Source: Butyricicoccus_B sp017886875 (GTDB lineage: Bacteria; Bacillota; Clostridia; Oscillospirales; Butyricicoccaceae). From it: 64,000 nucleotides of DNA. Location of the stretch: positions 806,001-870,000 of the forward strand of contig OZ007036.1 of NCBI GenBank assembly GCA_963931655.1. Reading direction: 5' to 3'. The translations under genes and the position numbers were made by a program. The first letter of the stretch is position 1. Each line of letters begins with the position of its first letter. A model generated the notes under the pieces. That model made no database searches. It worked only from the letters and a program-made list of their open reading frames with translations, and was not told the origin of the DNA. Of the stretch, positions 9,101 to 15,810 are shown in pieces.

Positions 9101-9916
9101 TTTGATATAGATAATAATGTAACTATTAATAAACCAGTTACCATTTATGATAACCAAAAACTAACTGTTGGTGAAACTGGTGTTTTAACTATTTGCGAAA
9201 CAATAAGCGGTGGTACTATTGGAGGCACATCTGAAAATTCAAGGCTAATTGTAACTGAGGATAATCTATATAAAAACCTAACATCTGGAACGTATATCTG
9301 GAGTGACAATGAATGGAAAACTGCTCACATTATTACTTTCAATCTAAACTACACTAATGCTCCTACAGCTAGCACTCAAGCAACAAATGAAGAAGGCAAA
9401 CTGACTGAACTTCCTACCCCTGATGAGCGTGCAGGATACGAATTTAAGGGTTGGTATACAACAGAAGACGGTACTAGTGAAGATAATAAGATTTCTACTG
9501 ATACTGTTTTTGATGCTGATTGCATAGTGTACGCAAAATGGGAATTGATTACAAGCGGTGTAACTCTGCCATCTTTTGACCATTGGGAAGAACTAAATGA
9601 TACTTCTTACATATTAACTGGTGAAGTAAACACAGATGACTATATAATTCCTTCTAATGCACATCTTATTATTGACCAAAGTTTAACCGTTAATAGTAAT
9701 GCTACTCTAACCATTTCTGGCACTGTTACTGGCACAATTAAAGGTACTGATACTTCTTCCACTATTATAATTTCTAATGGTGGTAGCTATGGTGATAATA
9801 ATACAGGAAGCTACTTCTGGAATGGTACTGAGTGGGAAACGTCTAATTCTGTTACAGATGAAAATTTGTATAAGAATGCACAAGATACTGAAATTATATC
9901 TGTAAACTTGAAATAA
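6188..9916 (+). CDS. Large SLH-domain cell-surface protein with acidic repeat linker
   Basis: This 1242-residue exported protein has a signal peptide (residues 1-26, cleavage near AFA|AEN) and three S-layer homology domains (about 28-72, 83-130, 144-190, each with a TRAE or TRQE motif) that should anchor it to secondary wall polymer. Residues about 205-430 form a Thr/Ile/Val/Asn-rich beta-solenoid-like region. Residues 474-543 are ten DGSGDGD units. Residues about 1050-1120 resemble a Listeria-Bacteroides (Flg_new/InlB B) repeat with GYEFKGWY and IVYAKWE. No catalytic domain was recognised, so adhesion or an S-layer-associated structural role is likely. GGGAGCT precedes the ATG. It is transcribed alone from a 17-bp-spaced promoter. 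Confidence 0.9.
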   Translation: MKNLKLTSILFACLLFICQVITAFAAENFDNHWASQALNTWQNYGIISVDENGNLNPDNTITRAEFANLLNNMMEYQVKAENNFVDLSNTWYTDAMLSANAAGIIKGYEDGYIKPNANITRQEAVVMFARLLDLDVDNAPTATYSDISSVSDWALSAVNAMTEKNYICGYNNILRPTDSITRAEVVTIINNIFASYIYDSGTYTKDIAGSAIISTDNVTIKNTTISDDLIITEGVNTGHIELDNVTVNGRLIIHGGGENSVIIKGNSKIENVFVASQQGIVNISVQDNAKVSKISVDDNSDTVKIDGSVDTISIDSIDTSVEVTGTIDTILVSKTANSSKLNIAKTATVENISINANDVAVYISGTVKNISVSGSNVSIYTTKGAKIELVVTSGLNTSISGDGTVKNVKAIESSTGTKVETNNTNIENNSSSDVTISDGSVIKPNENGNSSGSSNSGNSGGSSGGSSSSGGGNDGSGDGDDGSGDGDDGSGDGDDGSGDGDDGSGDGDDGSDDGDDGSGDGDDGSGDGDDGSGDGDDGSGDGDNDNTTSATVNNLTQLETALNDINIKTITINGDIKIGSAEIPTENFASSTLNVNKIAITKEITIPEDKNVTISQNAKMIIAPDGLLTSNGILTVDGSLYVYTSGNERTTLSDTTINGELNIYDEYCNDSSEANLECDTTTVNIVAGKTITVNGIVSGNIEGMIANKFSIDAIYDSLSKMVISSNGTVNSLPNGTTYAWFAESDEPQIGDFETANQSGWFKCTQQSVNIRPEGAGKPDSEITGNFDYPAVYTAAGVDYSKLNTNYTFTVDLDKLYAMENGDENSKRDLEQLVQNGAMFVGLQMEHPSYDNIAYISVYQPERFELTRKFDYTLNTDYTENTNYNIVNGQYIYYMNAAYLDASVDMGVTQLGSNLITQLLIWKDTAGNIVEITYLTVESTNIPAKTAWISANIQLDKALNDTNVTEINITTGFDIDNNVTINKPVTIYDNQKLTVGETGVLTICETISGGTIGGTSENSRLIVTEDNLYKNLTSGTYIWSDNEWKTAHIITFNLNYTNAPTASTQATNEEGKLTELPTPDERAGYEFKGWYTTEDGTSEDNKISTDTVFDADCIVYAKWELITSGVTLPSFDHWEELNDTSYILTGEVNTDDYIIPSNAHLIIDQSLTVNSNATLTISGTVTGTIKGTDTSSTIIISNGGSYGDNNTGSYFWNGTEWETSNSVTDENLYKNAQDTEIISVNLK
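7607..7816 (+). repeat. Ten 21-bp tandem repeats encoding DGSGDGD
   Basis: Ten consecutive 7-codon units lie in frame within the SLH protein. Nine read DGSGDGD and the sixth reads DGSDDGD. Synonymous codons vary between units (GGT/GGC, GAT/GAC, TCC/TCT). The tract is far more GC-rich than its surroundings and leaves long open frames on both strands that are shadows. The acidic Gly/Asp/Ser linker could bind calcium or act as a flexible spacer. The number of units probably varies between strains by slippage. Confidence 0.95.
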
Positions 9917-10014
9917 GCAATAAAACATCTCTTATTCCGGCAATTTTACTAGATAATTCAACTGTCTTTGCACAAGTAATATCAAATAAGGCTTAAATAA
10001 ATTATGCTAAGTTA

Positions 10015-10043
10015 AGAACCACCCATTGGGTGGTTCTTTTTTT
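10015..10043 (+). terminator. Intrinsic terminator of the SLH gene
   Basis: AGAACCACCC and GGGTGGTTCT arms with a 3-base loop are followed by a run of seven T, about 100 bases after the SLH stop. The reverse strand lacks a U-run, so it serves the plus-strand gene. The convergent tail-fibre gene ends 18 bases beyond it. Confidence 0.88.
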
Positions 10044-10061
10044 ATATTTTCAGTATACTTT

Positions 10062-12074
10062 TTATTGATATTTATTATTAGCCCAAGTGTTTCCAGTGCC
10101 ACTATCTGTATAGTTTTTACCCATTATATTATTACCAACTATAAGATTGTTATTTCCTGTACAGTCCATTGTATATTGATTTGATGTATAGTCTGATGAT
10201 AAACCACTTCCACGAATACATGTGTTTCCTGTTATGGTATTATTATCTGACTCGCCTATAATCATATTAATAACATTATCATTACATATATTACTTGTAA
10301 CTGTGCTTTTATCACATGCATATAGTTTAATACCATAAACTTTATTATTGTTACAAACATTGTTAGTAATAATATTACTGCTAGATGGAAGGTTTGTTTC
10401 ACTTCCAGCAATTTCTATTCCTGTATTAGCATTATAACAACATGTATTTCCACTAATAATACTATTGCTAACCTGTTCAGCTACAATACCAGTATTATTA
10501 TTATTACATATAACGCCAGTTATTGTAATATCAGTAACAATTAGATTAAAGAAAATTCCGACAATATGTATGCCATAGCCATATGAATAAACGCTATCAT
10601 TACCATCTATTTGTAGATTTGATATAGTGCAATAATTTTTACTAACTTTGATAACCCCTTCATGTGATGACTTCCACATTCTCTTTAAAATTGTACTTTT
10701 TCCATTGCCCGATAGCTTGGTATTAACTTTGTTCACCTCAATAATTCCCGTAATATTGTAAGTACCATCAAGAATAATAACCTCGCCCCCATTTTCTGAA
10801 AGAGCCTGAATAGCAGCATTTATTTCTACTTGGTCATCAGTTCCATCACAAAGATAATCACAATCATTAGCTGTCCAACCACTTGCACTTGTGCCAACTA
10901 TAAATCTTGCTGCTTTTTTATTCTTATTACATTTTGCATTGATTGTAAGCTGTGAACCAGACTGTTCCAGTTCAATATTATCACCGCTAATAATTTCAAG
11001 TGTATTAACACCATTTATAGTAGCTGGACTACCAGGGTCACCTTTTTCACCTTGTATACCTTGGATTTCACCATTATTCACCCAAACACTGTTTACACTA
11101 TCCCAAATATATATTAAATAAGGAGCATCAGTACCAACACCATAAGTATCACCAGCGTTTGGAGATTGTTCACCAGATTGTAAAAGTTCAAGAGTATCAT
11201 AATAACCCAAAATCTGAAGTCCACGACCTTGTTCACCCTTTTCACCTTTTGCGGGAAATCCGGTATCTATATAATTTTGTGTATCTGCATTCCATGTTTT
11301 CCAATTACCACCCTCAATGATTGGTGGATTTCCGCTATATTGCTGTGCTTTTTGTGCATACTGTTCTGCCTTGATTGCACTTTGTTCTGCATAGTATTTA
11401 TGCTCAGAAGATAATCTTTCAAGCTGCTCAAGATATGTTACAGCATCAGCCGCAAGCATCGCTTTTGTAACACCCGCAGTACGAATAGTTGCACTTACCT
11501 GTTTTGTGCTGCCTTCACCTGTCATAGTAAAACTAATGCTGTCTGTATCCTTAAAACTGTAACCTGACATAAGCCTTGTAACATCAGTTTCTGTATTTGT
11601 ACCATCAATATTGGTAATTCTGAGTTTTACAGTATTTCCAGATGAAATAAGTTCAAATTTTGCAGGAACTTTTTCAAGTGCAGTATCAATTTTAAAATTG
11701 CTACCATCTCTTTTTATAATGGTAAAAATACCAGTATTCTCATCAAATTGTATTGATTGTACTAAATCCTTTGTTCTAGTTGTTATTTGACTATCAGTTT
11801 CCGTTTTTGTGTAACGCTCTGCAAGCCCTGTTTGTGTAGATTGTAATGCTTCTTGTACGTTATTTCCTGCAAGACCTTGAATTTGACTTATACCAATATT
11901 TCCAGCACCTTCAGCACTTGTTAAATCATCAATCATACCATTTATAACAGGTTTTAATTGATTTGTATTTGAATCAAATGCTGCTTTAAGTTCTTCTGCT
12001 GTTAATTTTGGCTTATTTTCCAAACTAGAAACAGGTCTTTCCCATTCATTTACTTTTCGATTAATTAATGCCAT
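10062..12074 (-). CDS. Phage tail-fibre-like protein with collagen-like segments and C-terminal beta-helix
   Basis: The chosen ATG has AAAGGTGA five bases upstream. An in-frame ATG 24 bases earlier lacks a site. The 670-residue product has an N-terminal region like Firmicute phage tail/baseplate proteins (residues 1-90), a repetitive Ala/Gln coiled-coil-like stretch near 215-250 (YAEQSAIKAEQYAQKAQQY), and collagen-like Gly-X-Y fragments near 277-284 and 341-348 flanking a module with SPNAGDTYGVG and PYLIYIW. Residues about 420-665 are Asn-rich parallel beta-helix repeats of NosD/pectate-lyase-like type. It has no signal peptide. No capsid, portal, terminase, holin or integrase gene is nearby, so it is an orphan: a prophage remnant or a domesticated receptor-binding protein. 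Confidence 0.8.
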   Translation of the reverse strand: MALINRKVNEWERPVSSLENKPKLTAEELKAAFDSNTNQLKPVINGMIDDLTSAEGAGNIGISQIQGLAGNNVQEALQSTQTGLAERYTKTETDSQITTRTKDLVQSIQFDENTGIFTIIKRDGSNFKIDTALEKVPAKFELISSGNTVKLRITNIDGTNTETDVTRLMSGYSFKDTDSISFTMTGEGSTKQVSATIRTAGVTKAMLAADAVTYLEQLERLSSEHKYYAEQSAIKAEQYAQKAQQYSGNPPIIEGGNWKTWNADTQNYIDTGFPAKGEKGEQGRGLQILGYYDTLELLQSGEQSPNAGDTYGVGTDAPYLIYIWDSVNSVWVNNGEIQGIQGEKGDPGSPATINGVNTLEIISGDNIELEQSGSQLTINAKCNKNKKAARFIVGTSASGWTANDCDYLCDGTDDQVEINAAIQALSENGGEVIILDGTYNITGIIEVNKVNTKLSGNGKSTILKRMWKSSHEGVIKVSKNYCTISNLQIDGNDSVYSYGYGIHIVGIFFNLIVTDITITGVICNNNNTGIVAEQVSNSIISGNTCCYNANTGIEIAGSETNLPSSSNIITNNVCNNNKVYGIKLYACDKSTVTSNICNDNVINMIIGESDNNTITGNTCIRGSGLSSDYTSNQYTMDCTGNNNLIVGNNIMGKNYTDSGTGNTWANNKYQ

Positions 12075-12130
12075 AAAATCACCTTTTCTATAAAACATAT
12101 TTGTATTCTGTTTTTGCGTAATATAAGTTT

Positions 12131-12162
12131 AAAAAAATATTTCTATTGATTAATAGAAATAT
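12131..12162 (-). terminator. Intrinsic terminator in the leader of the tail-fibre gene
   Basis: Perfect 11-bp arms (ATATTTCTATT / AATAGAAATAT) with a 4-base loop are followed on the minus strand by a run of T. The element lies between the strong promoter near 12270 and the tail-fibre start at 12074, so full-length mRNA would require read-through. This arrangement suggests attenuation or a short leader RNA of roughly 120 bases. Confidence 0.75.
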
Positions 12163-12205
12163 ACACTGGTGAATCACGTGCAGCTGAATTTAATATAAAT
12201 TTCAC
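12143..12205 (-). other. Candidate 20-codon leader ORF without a well-placed start codon
   Basis: The minus strand carries a perfect AGGAGGTGA ribosome site at 12202-12210. The frame that follows (LNSAARDSPVYISINQ then TAG) stays open until it runs into the leader terminator. The only canonical start in frame is the GTG that overlaps the Shine-Dalgarno itself. The codon at proper spacing is ATA. It could be an attenuator peptide with a non-canonical start, or the eroded 5' end of a lost gene whose ATG mutated to ATA. There is no homology that I recognise. Confidence 0.3.
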
Positions 12206-12238
12206 CTCCTATTGTTTTTACGAATATATTTTACTCTT

Positions 12239-12253
12239 ACACATATTATGTGT
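12239..12253 (-). promoter_or_regulatory. Palindrome at the predicted transcription start of the tail-fibre leader
   Basis: ACACAT and ATGTGT arms with a 3-base centre lie immediately downstream of the -10 box, covering the predicted +1. A repressor bound here would block initiation. The cognate regulator is not in the window. Confidence 0.4.
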
Positions 12254-12255
12254 TT

Positions 12256-12284
12256 ATTATATTACTCAATAATTAATATGTCAA
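12256..12284 (-). promoter_or_regulatory. Consensus sigma-A promoter for the tail-fibre leader
   Basis: On the minus strand TTGACA and TATAAT are separated by 17 bases, a perfect match to the vegetative consensus and the strongest-looking promoter in the window. It points toward the leader ORF, the terminator and the orphan tail-fibre gene. The 352 bases between tRNA-Ser and the tail-fibre start contain this promoter, the palindrome, the leader and two terminators. Confidence 0.75.
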
Positions 12285-12385
12285 TATAGTTTTTAATCTT
12301 TTGCGTATTTTAATTGTATGCTTCAAATAATCTTCTAAATATATAAATTATAAAATGTATTTAACATACTTTTTCCGCCTTAAAA

Positions 12386-12425
12386 CAAAAGAAAAAGCAC
12401 CGAACGATAAAGTTCAGTGCTTTTT
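12386..12425 (-). terminator. Intrinsic terminator of tRNA-Ser
   Basis: On the minus strand AAAAAGCACTGAAC pairs with GTTCGGTGCTTTTT around a 6-base loop, with one G-U pair. It begins 2 bases after the encoded CCA end of the tRNA and is followed by CTTTTG. Confidence 0.85.
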
Positions 12426-12426
12426 A

Positions 12427-12517
12427 TGGCGGAGAGTCAGGGATTTGAACCCTGGGTACGGGATTACCGCACACACGATTTCCAATCGTGCGCCTTCGAC
12501 CACTCAGCCAACTCTCC
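12427..12517 (-). tRNA. tRNA-Ser (anticodon GGA)
   Basis: The minus strand reads from GGAGAGT through a Ser-type long variable arm to ACTCTCC, a G discriminator and an encoded CCA. The anticodon loop TTGGAAA (anticodon complement at 12481-12483) is closed by CACGA/TCGTG, and the T arm contains GGTTCAAATCC. GGA decodes UCC and UCU serine codons. It has its own promoter and terminator. Confidence 0.96.
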
Positions 12518-12563
12518 ATGCTATATTTTATTGTTTTGACCGCTCAGCTCAGCGACCTTGTTT

Positions 12564-12592
12564 ATTATATGATATGCTAATGCAAAAGTCAA
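12564..12592 (-). promoter_or_regulatory. Promoter of tRNA-Ser
   Basis: On the minus strand TTGACT and TATAAT are separated by 17 bases, about 45 bases ahead of the mature tRNA 5' end. Confidence 0.75.
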
Positions 12593-12661
12593 GCATATTT
12601 TTGAAAAAAATTAAAAAATTTTTATAAAAATTTTTAATTTTATTTTTTATATCAAAATAAT

Positions 12662-12703
12662 AAAAAATCCGCTAAGATTTTTAATAATCATAGCGGATTT
12701 TTT
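12662..12703 (-). terminator. Terminator of the arginine operon
   Basis: Thirteen-base arms (AAAAAATCCGCTA and its complement) enclose a 16-base loop directly after the argF stop. On the minus strand the hairpin ends in a T-run. Confidence 0.82.
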
Positions 12704-12709
12704 ATTTAA

Positions 12710-13621
12710 TTAGTCTTTATTCTTCATTAATGTAACCATAACTGCTTTTTGTGCATGTAAACGGTTTTCTGCTTCTTCAAAGATTTCATGTGCATGTTCT
12801 TCAAAAATCTTTTCTGTAATCTCTTGACCACGATATGCAGGCAAGCAATGCTGAACCATTGCACCTTCCTTAGCGGCTGCCATAAGTTCATCATTTACTT
12901 GATAGCCCTTAAATGCTTTCATACGGATTTCTTTTTCGTCTTCTTGACCCATAGATGCCCATGTATCTGTAATAATAACATCTGCATTTTCTGCTGCCTT
13001 CATTGGGTCATTGCATAGTGTAAAGTCTGCATAATCTTTAGCAAAATCAAGCACCTTTGCATCTGGTCTATAATCATCTGGAGTTGCAACAGATACCTTC
13101 ATACCAGTTTTAAGACCACCAACGATTAAAGAGTTAGCCATATTGTTACCATCACCAATATAACACATCTTTAAGCCTTCAAGCACAGCATACTTTTCAC
13201 GAATAGTCATAAGGTCTGCAAGTACCTGACAAGGGTGACAGAAATCTGTTAAACCGTTGATAACTGGAATAGAGCCATATTCAGCTAAATCTTCTACTTC
13301 CTTTTGCTCGAAAGTACGAATCATAATACCATCTAAATAACGTGATAATACACGTGCGGTATCTTGTACTGGTTCACCTCTACCGATTTGTAAATCACGA
13401 GAAGATAAAAACAATGCCTGACCGCCTAACTGATACATACCAGTTTCAAAAGAAACTCTAGTACGAGTAGATGATTTTTGGAAAATAAGACCTATACTTT
13501 TACCCTCTAAATGATGATGAGCAATATTATTCTTACGCTCATATTTTAACTGGTCTGCAAGGTCTAATAAACCAATAATTTCTTCTGTGCTGCAATCAAG
13601 CAGTTTTAATAAATGTTTCAT
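12710..13621 (-). CDS. argF: Ornithine carbamoyltransferase
   Basis: The 303-residue enzyme transfers the carbamoyl group from carbamoyl phosphate to ornithine, giving citrulline. Diagnostic motifs are complete: STRTRVSFE near residue 54 (carbamoyl-phosphate loop), HPCQVLAD near 148 and HCLPAYRG near 258 (ornithine binding Cys). Length is typical of anabolic OTCs. It is the last gene of the seven-gene arginine operon, 16 bases after argD, and is closed by a terminator. No other OTC is visible, so this copy could also act with the carbamate kinase at the window start, but operon context makes it biosynthetic. Confidence 0.97.
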   Translation of the reverse strand: MKHLLKLLDCSTEEIIGLLDLADQLKYERKNNIAHHHLEGKSIGLIFQKSSTRTRVSFETGMYQLGGQALFLSSRDLQIGRGEPVQDTARVLSRYLDGIMIRTFEQKEVEDLAEYGSIPVINGLTDFCHPCQVLADLMTIREKYAVLEGLKMCYIGDGNNMANSLIVGGLKTGMKVSVATPDDYRPDAKVLDFAKDYADFTLCNDPMKAAENADVIITDTWASMGQEDEKEIRMKAFKGYQVNDELMAAAKEGAMVQHCLPAYRGQEITEKIFEEHAHEIFEEAENRLHAQKAVMVTLMKNKD

Positions 13622-13637
13622 AACTTACTCCCCTTAT

Positions 13638-14819
13638 TTAAGCAAAAACTTTTTTGAAAACAGAAATAGCCTCATCAATTTCTTCATAACTAATTGTTAG
13701 TGGTGGTAATAAACGTATAGTGTTTGTGCCTGCTGTAAGCACAAGTAAACCATTTGATATACATTCATTTACATATTCTGCACGTTTATCTGCATCAACA
13801 ATTATACCGAGCATAAGTCCCATACCACGAACATCTGTGATTTTATCAGAACCGATTGATAAAATACCCTGTTTTATATATTCGCCCTTTTTATTAACTT
13901 CATCTAAAAATTGTTTATTATTTACAATGTCTAATACTGCATTAGCGGCTGCACATACAGTAGGTGTACCGCCAAAAGTTGTTGCATGCATTCCTGGACC
14001 TAAAACATCACAGCATTTTTTGTTTGCCATAACTGCACCGATTGGAACACCGCCACCTAAGCCCTTTGCCATAGTTACAACATCAGGCTTAATATCATAC
14101 TGCTGGAAACAGAATAAACTGCCCGTTCTACCAATACCAGTTTGAACTTCATCTATAATTAAAAGCAAATCCTTTTCATTGCAAAGTGTTTCAACCTGCT
14201 TTACAAACTCCTTATCAAGAGGAAGTACACCGCCCTCACCTTGAATAAGCTCCATCATAACAGCACAAGTTGTATCATCAATTTTAGATTTTAAATTCTC
14301 TATATCGTTTGCGGCTGCATAATCAAAACCCTCAGTAAATGGGAAAAAATACTGATGAAATTTCTCTTGACCTGTTGCATTAAGGGTTGTAATAGTTCTT
14401 CCATGGAAAGAGTTTACAAGAGTTATAATTTTACTTCTTCCCTCACCATATTTATCAAAAGAATATTTACGAGCAAGTTTAATTGCACCCTCATTTGACT
14501 CCGCACCAGAGTTAGAGAAAAACACCTTGCCCATACCTGTGGACTCTACAAGAGTTTTTGCAGTTTTAACCATAGGTTCAGTTGTAAACAGATTTGAAAC
14601 ATGCATTAACTTGTGAGCCTGCTCTGTGATTGCAGATATAATTTTTTCATTATTATAGCCCACACTACAAACACCTATACCAGATGTCATATCAATATAA
14701 CGCTTGCCCTCAACGTCCCATAAAATAGACTTTTCGCCATGGTCAAGAGCGATTGGAAATCTACCGTATGTATTCATTACATATTGGTTTTCCTGTGCCT
14801 TTAGTTCTTCAAAATTCAT
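13638..14819 (-). CDS. argD: Acetylornithine aminotransferase
   Basis: This 393-residue class III PLP aminotransferase converts N-acetylglutamate semialdehyde plus glutamate to N-acetylornithine. The motifs FFSNSGAESNEGAIKLARKY (cofactor binding), IIDEVQTGIGRTG and the PLP lysine in TMAKGLGGGVPIG are intact, as is FGGTPTVCAAA. It sits between argB and argF. The family includes ornithine and GABA aminotransferases, but operon membership supports ArgD, perhaps with some succinyl-diaminopimelate activity as in other bacteria. Confidence 0.95.
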   Translation of the reverse strand: MNFEELKAQENQYVMNTYGRFPIALDHGEKSILWDVEGKRYIDMTSGIGVCSVGYNNEKIISAITEQAHKLMHVSNLFTTEPMVKTAKTLVESTGMGKVFFSNSGAESNEGAIKLARKYSFDKYGEGRSKIITLVNSFHGRTITTLNATGQEKFHQYFFPFTEGFDYAAANDIENLKSKIDDTTCAVMMELIQGEGGVLPLDKEFVKQVETLCNEKDLLLIIDEVQTGIGRTGSLFCFQQYDIKPDVVTMAKGLGGGVPIGAVMANKKCCDVLGPGMHATTFGGTPTVCAAANAVLDIVNNKQFLDEVNKKGEYIKQGILSIGSDKITDVRGMGLMLGIIVDADKRAEYVNECISNGLLVLTAGTNTIRLLPPLTISYEEIDEAISVFKKVFA

Positions 14820-14847
14820 TTTTATTTCACCTTGATTTTTAATATTA

Positions 14848-15714
14848 TTAATGGAACATAGTACCTACACCGACTTTACTTAATAGCTCAATTAAAATAG
14901 AATGTGGCACTCTACCATCTTGAATGTTAGCACGTTCAACACCCTTACGCACTGCCTCAACACAGCAATCAACCTTAGGTATCATACCACCTGATATGAT
15001 ACCCTCTTTAATAAGTGCTGGAACTTCAGAAACCTTTAGCTTGTGAATTAAAGTTTCCTCGTCCTTAGGGTCACGAAGTAAGCCACGAACATCTGTAAGT
15101 AAAATCAGTTTTTTAGCACCAAGAGCTATTGCAAGTTTAGCTGCTGCTGTATCTGCATTGATATTATAATTTGTATCAGCATCAATACCTTCTGCAACAG
15201 TTGATACAACAGGTATATAACCCTTAGAAAGCGTATCAATAACAGGTTGTGGATTTACATCAACTATATCACCAACATAGCCGAAATCTGTGCCTTCTTC
15301 ATCGGTCAGACGTTTTGCCTTAAATAATCCGCCGTCCATACCGCCAAGACCTAACCCCTTACCGCCTGCTTTTGAAAGCAAAGTTACAAGGTCTTTGTTT
15401 ACCTTACCACAAAGAACCATCTGTACAATATCCATAGTTTCTCTGTCTGTGTAGCGTAAGCCCTTAACAAACTTAGATTGCTTTCCTGTTTTTTTAAGCA
15501 TTTCGGATATTTCTGGACCACCGCCATGCACTACAACCACTTTTACACCTACAAGGCTTAAAAGCACTATATCATGTATAACAGCGTCCTTGAGTTCTTC
15601 ATTTATCATAGCGTTTCCGCCATATTTAACAACTACTGTTTGACCATAATATTCCTGAATATAAGGCAAAGCTTCAACAAGAATATTAGCTTTTGTTTCT
15701 GCATCAAAATTCAT
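14848..15714 (-). CDS. argB: Acetylglutamate kinase
   Basis: This 288-residue amino-acid kinase phosphorylates N-acetylglutamate. Visible motifs are VVKYGGNAM near residue 28, VVVVHGGGPEI near 60, the NINADTAAAKLA substrate region near 190 and ISGGMIPKVDCC near 245. The N-terminal extension of about 20 residues (ANILVEALPYIQEYYG) resembles the helix found in arginine-inhibited hexameric NAGKs, so feedback inhibition is plausible by analogy. The gene is separated from argJ by a 96-base spacer holding a long hairpin with a U-run. Confidence 0.96.
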   Translation of the reverse strand: MNFDAETKANILVEALPYIQEYYGQTVVVKYGGNAMINEELKDAVIHDIVLLSLVGVKVVVVHGGGPEISEMLKKTGKQSKFVKGLRYTDRETMDIVQMVLCGKVNKDLVTLLSKAGGKGLGLGGMDGGLFKAKRLTDEEGTDFGYVGDIVDVNPQPVIDTLSKGYIPVVSTVAEGIDADTNYNINADTAAAKLAIALGAKKLILLTDVRGLLRDPKDEETLIHKLKVSEVPALIKEGIISGGMIPKVDCCVEAVRKGVERANIQDGRVPHSILIELLSKVGVGTMFH

Positions 15715-15740
15715 TTATTTCCCTCTTTTTTATGGTAATT

Positions 15741-15798
15741 AAAAAAGAAATCCTCGCCACTGGACATAGGAAATCCTGTGCCCGAGAACGAAGATTTC
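15741..15798 (-). terminator. Long terminator-like hairpin between argJ and argB
   Basis: Read on the minus strand, GAAATC pairs with GATTTC at the base, CTCG pairs with CGAG above it, and GGGCACAGG pairs with CCTATGTCC (one mismatch, one G-U) at the tip. The base is followed by six T. It lies inside the arginine operon, so it would act as a partial terminator, attenuator or processing site that lowers argBDF relative to argGHCJ. No leader peptide or known riboswitch consensus was recognised. Confidence 0.65.
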
Positions 15799-15810
15799 AA
15801 CAAATATGTT

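Noticed and set aside
12355..12627. 90-aa plus-strand ORF
   Set aside because: It runs antisense through tRNA-Ser and its terminator and promoter, with no ribosome site.
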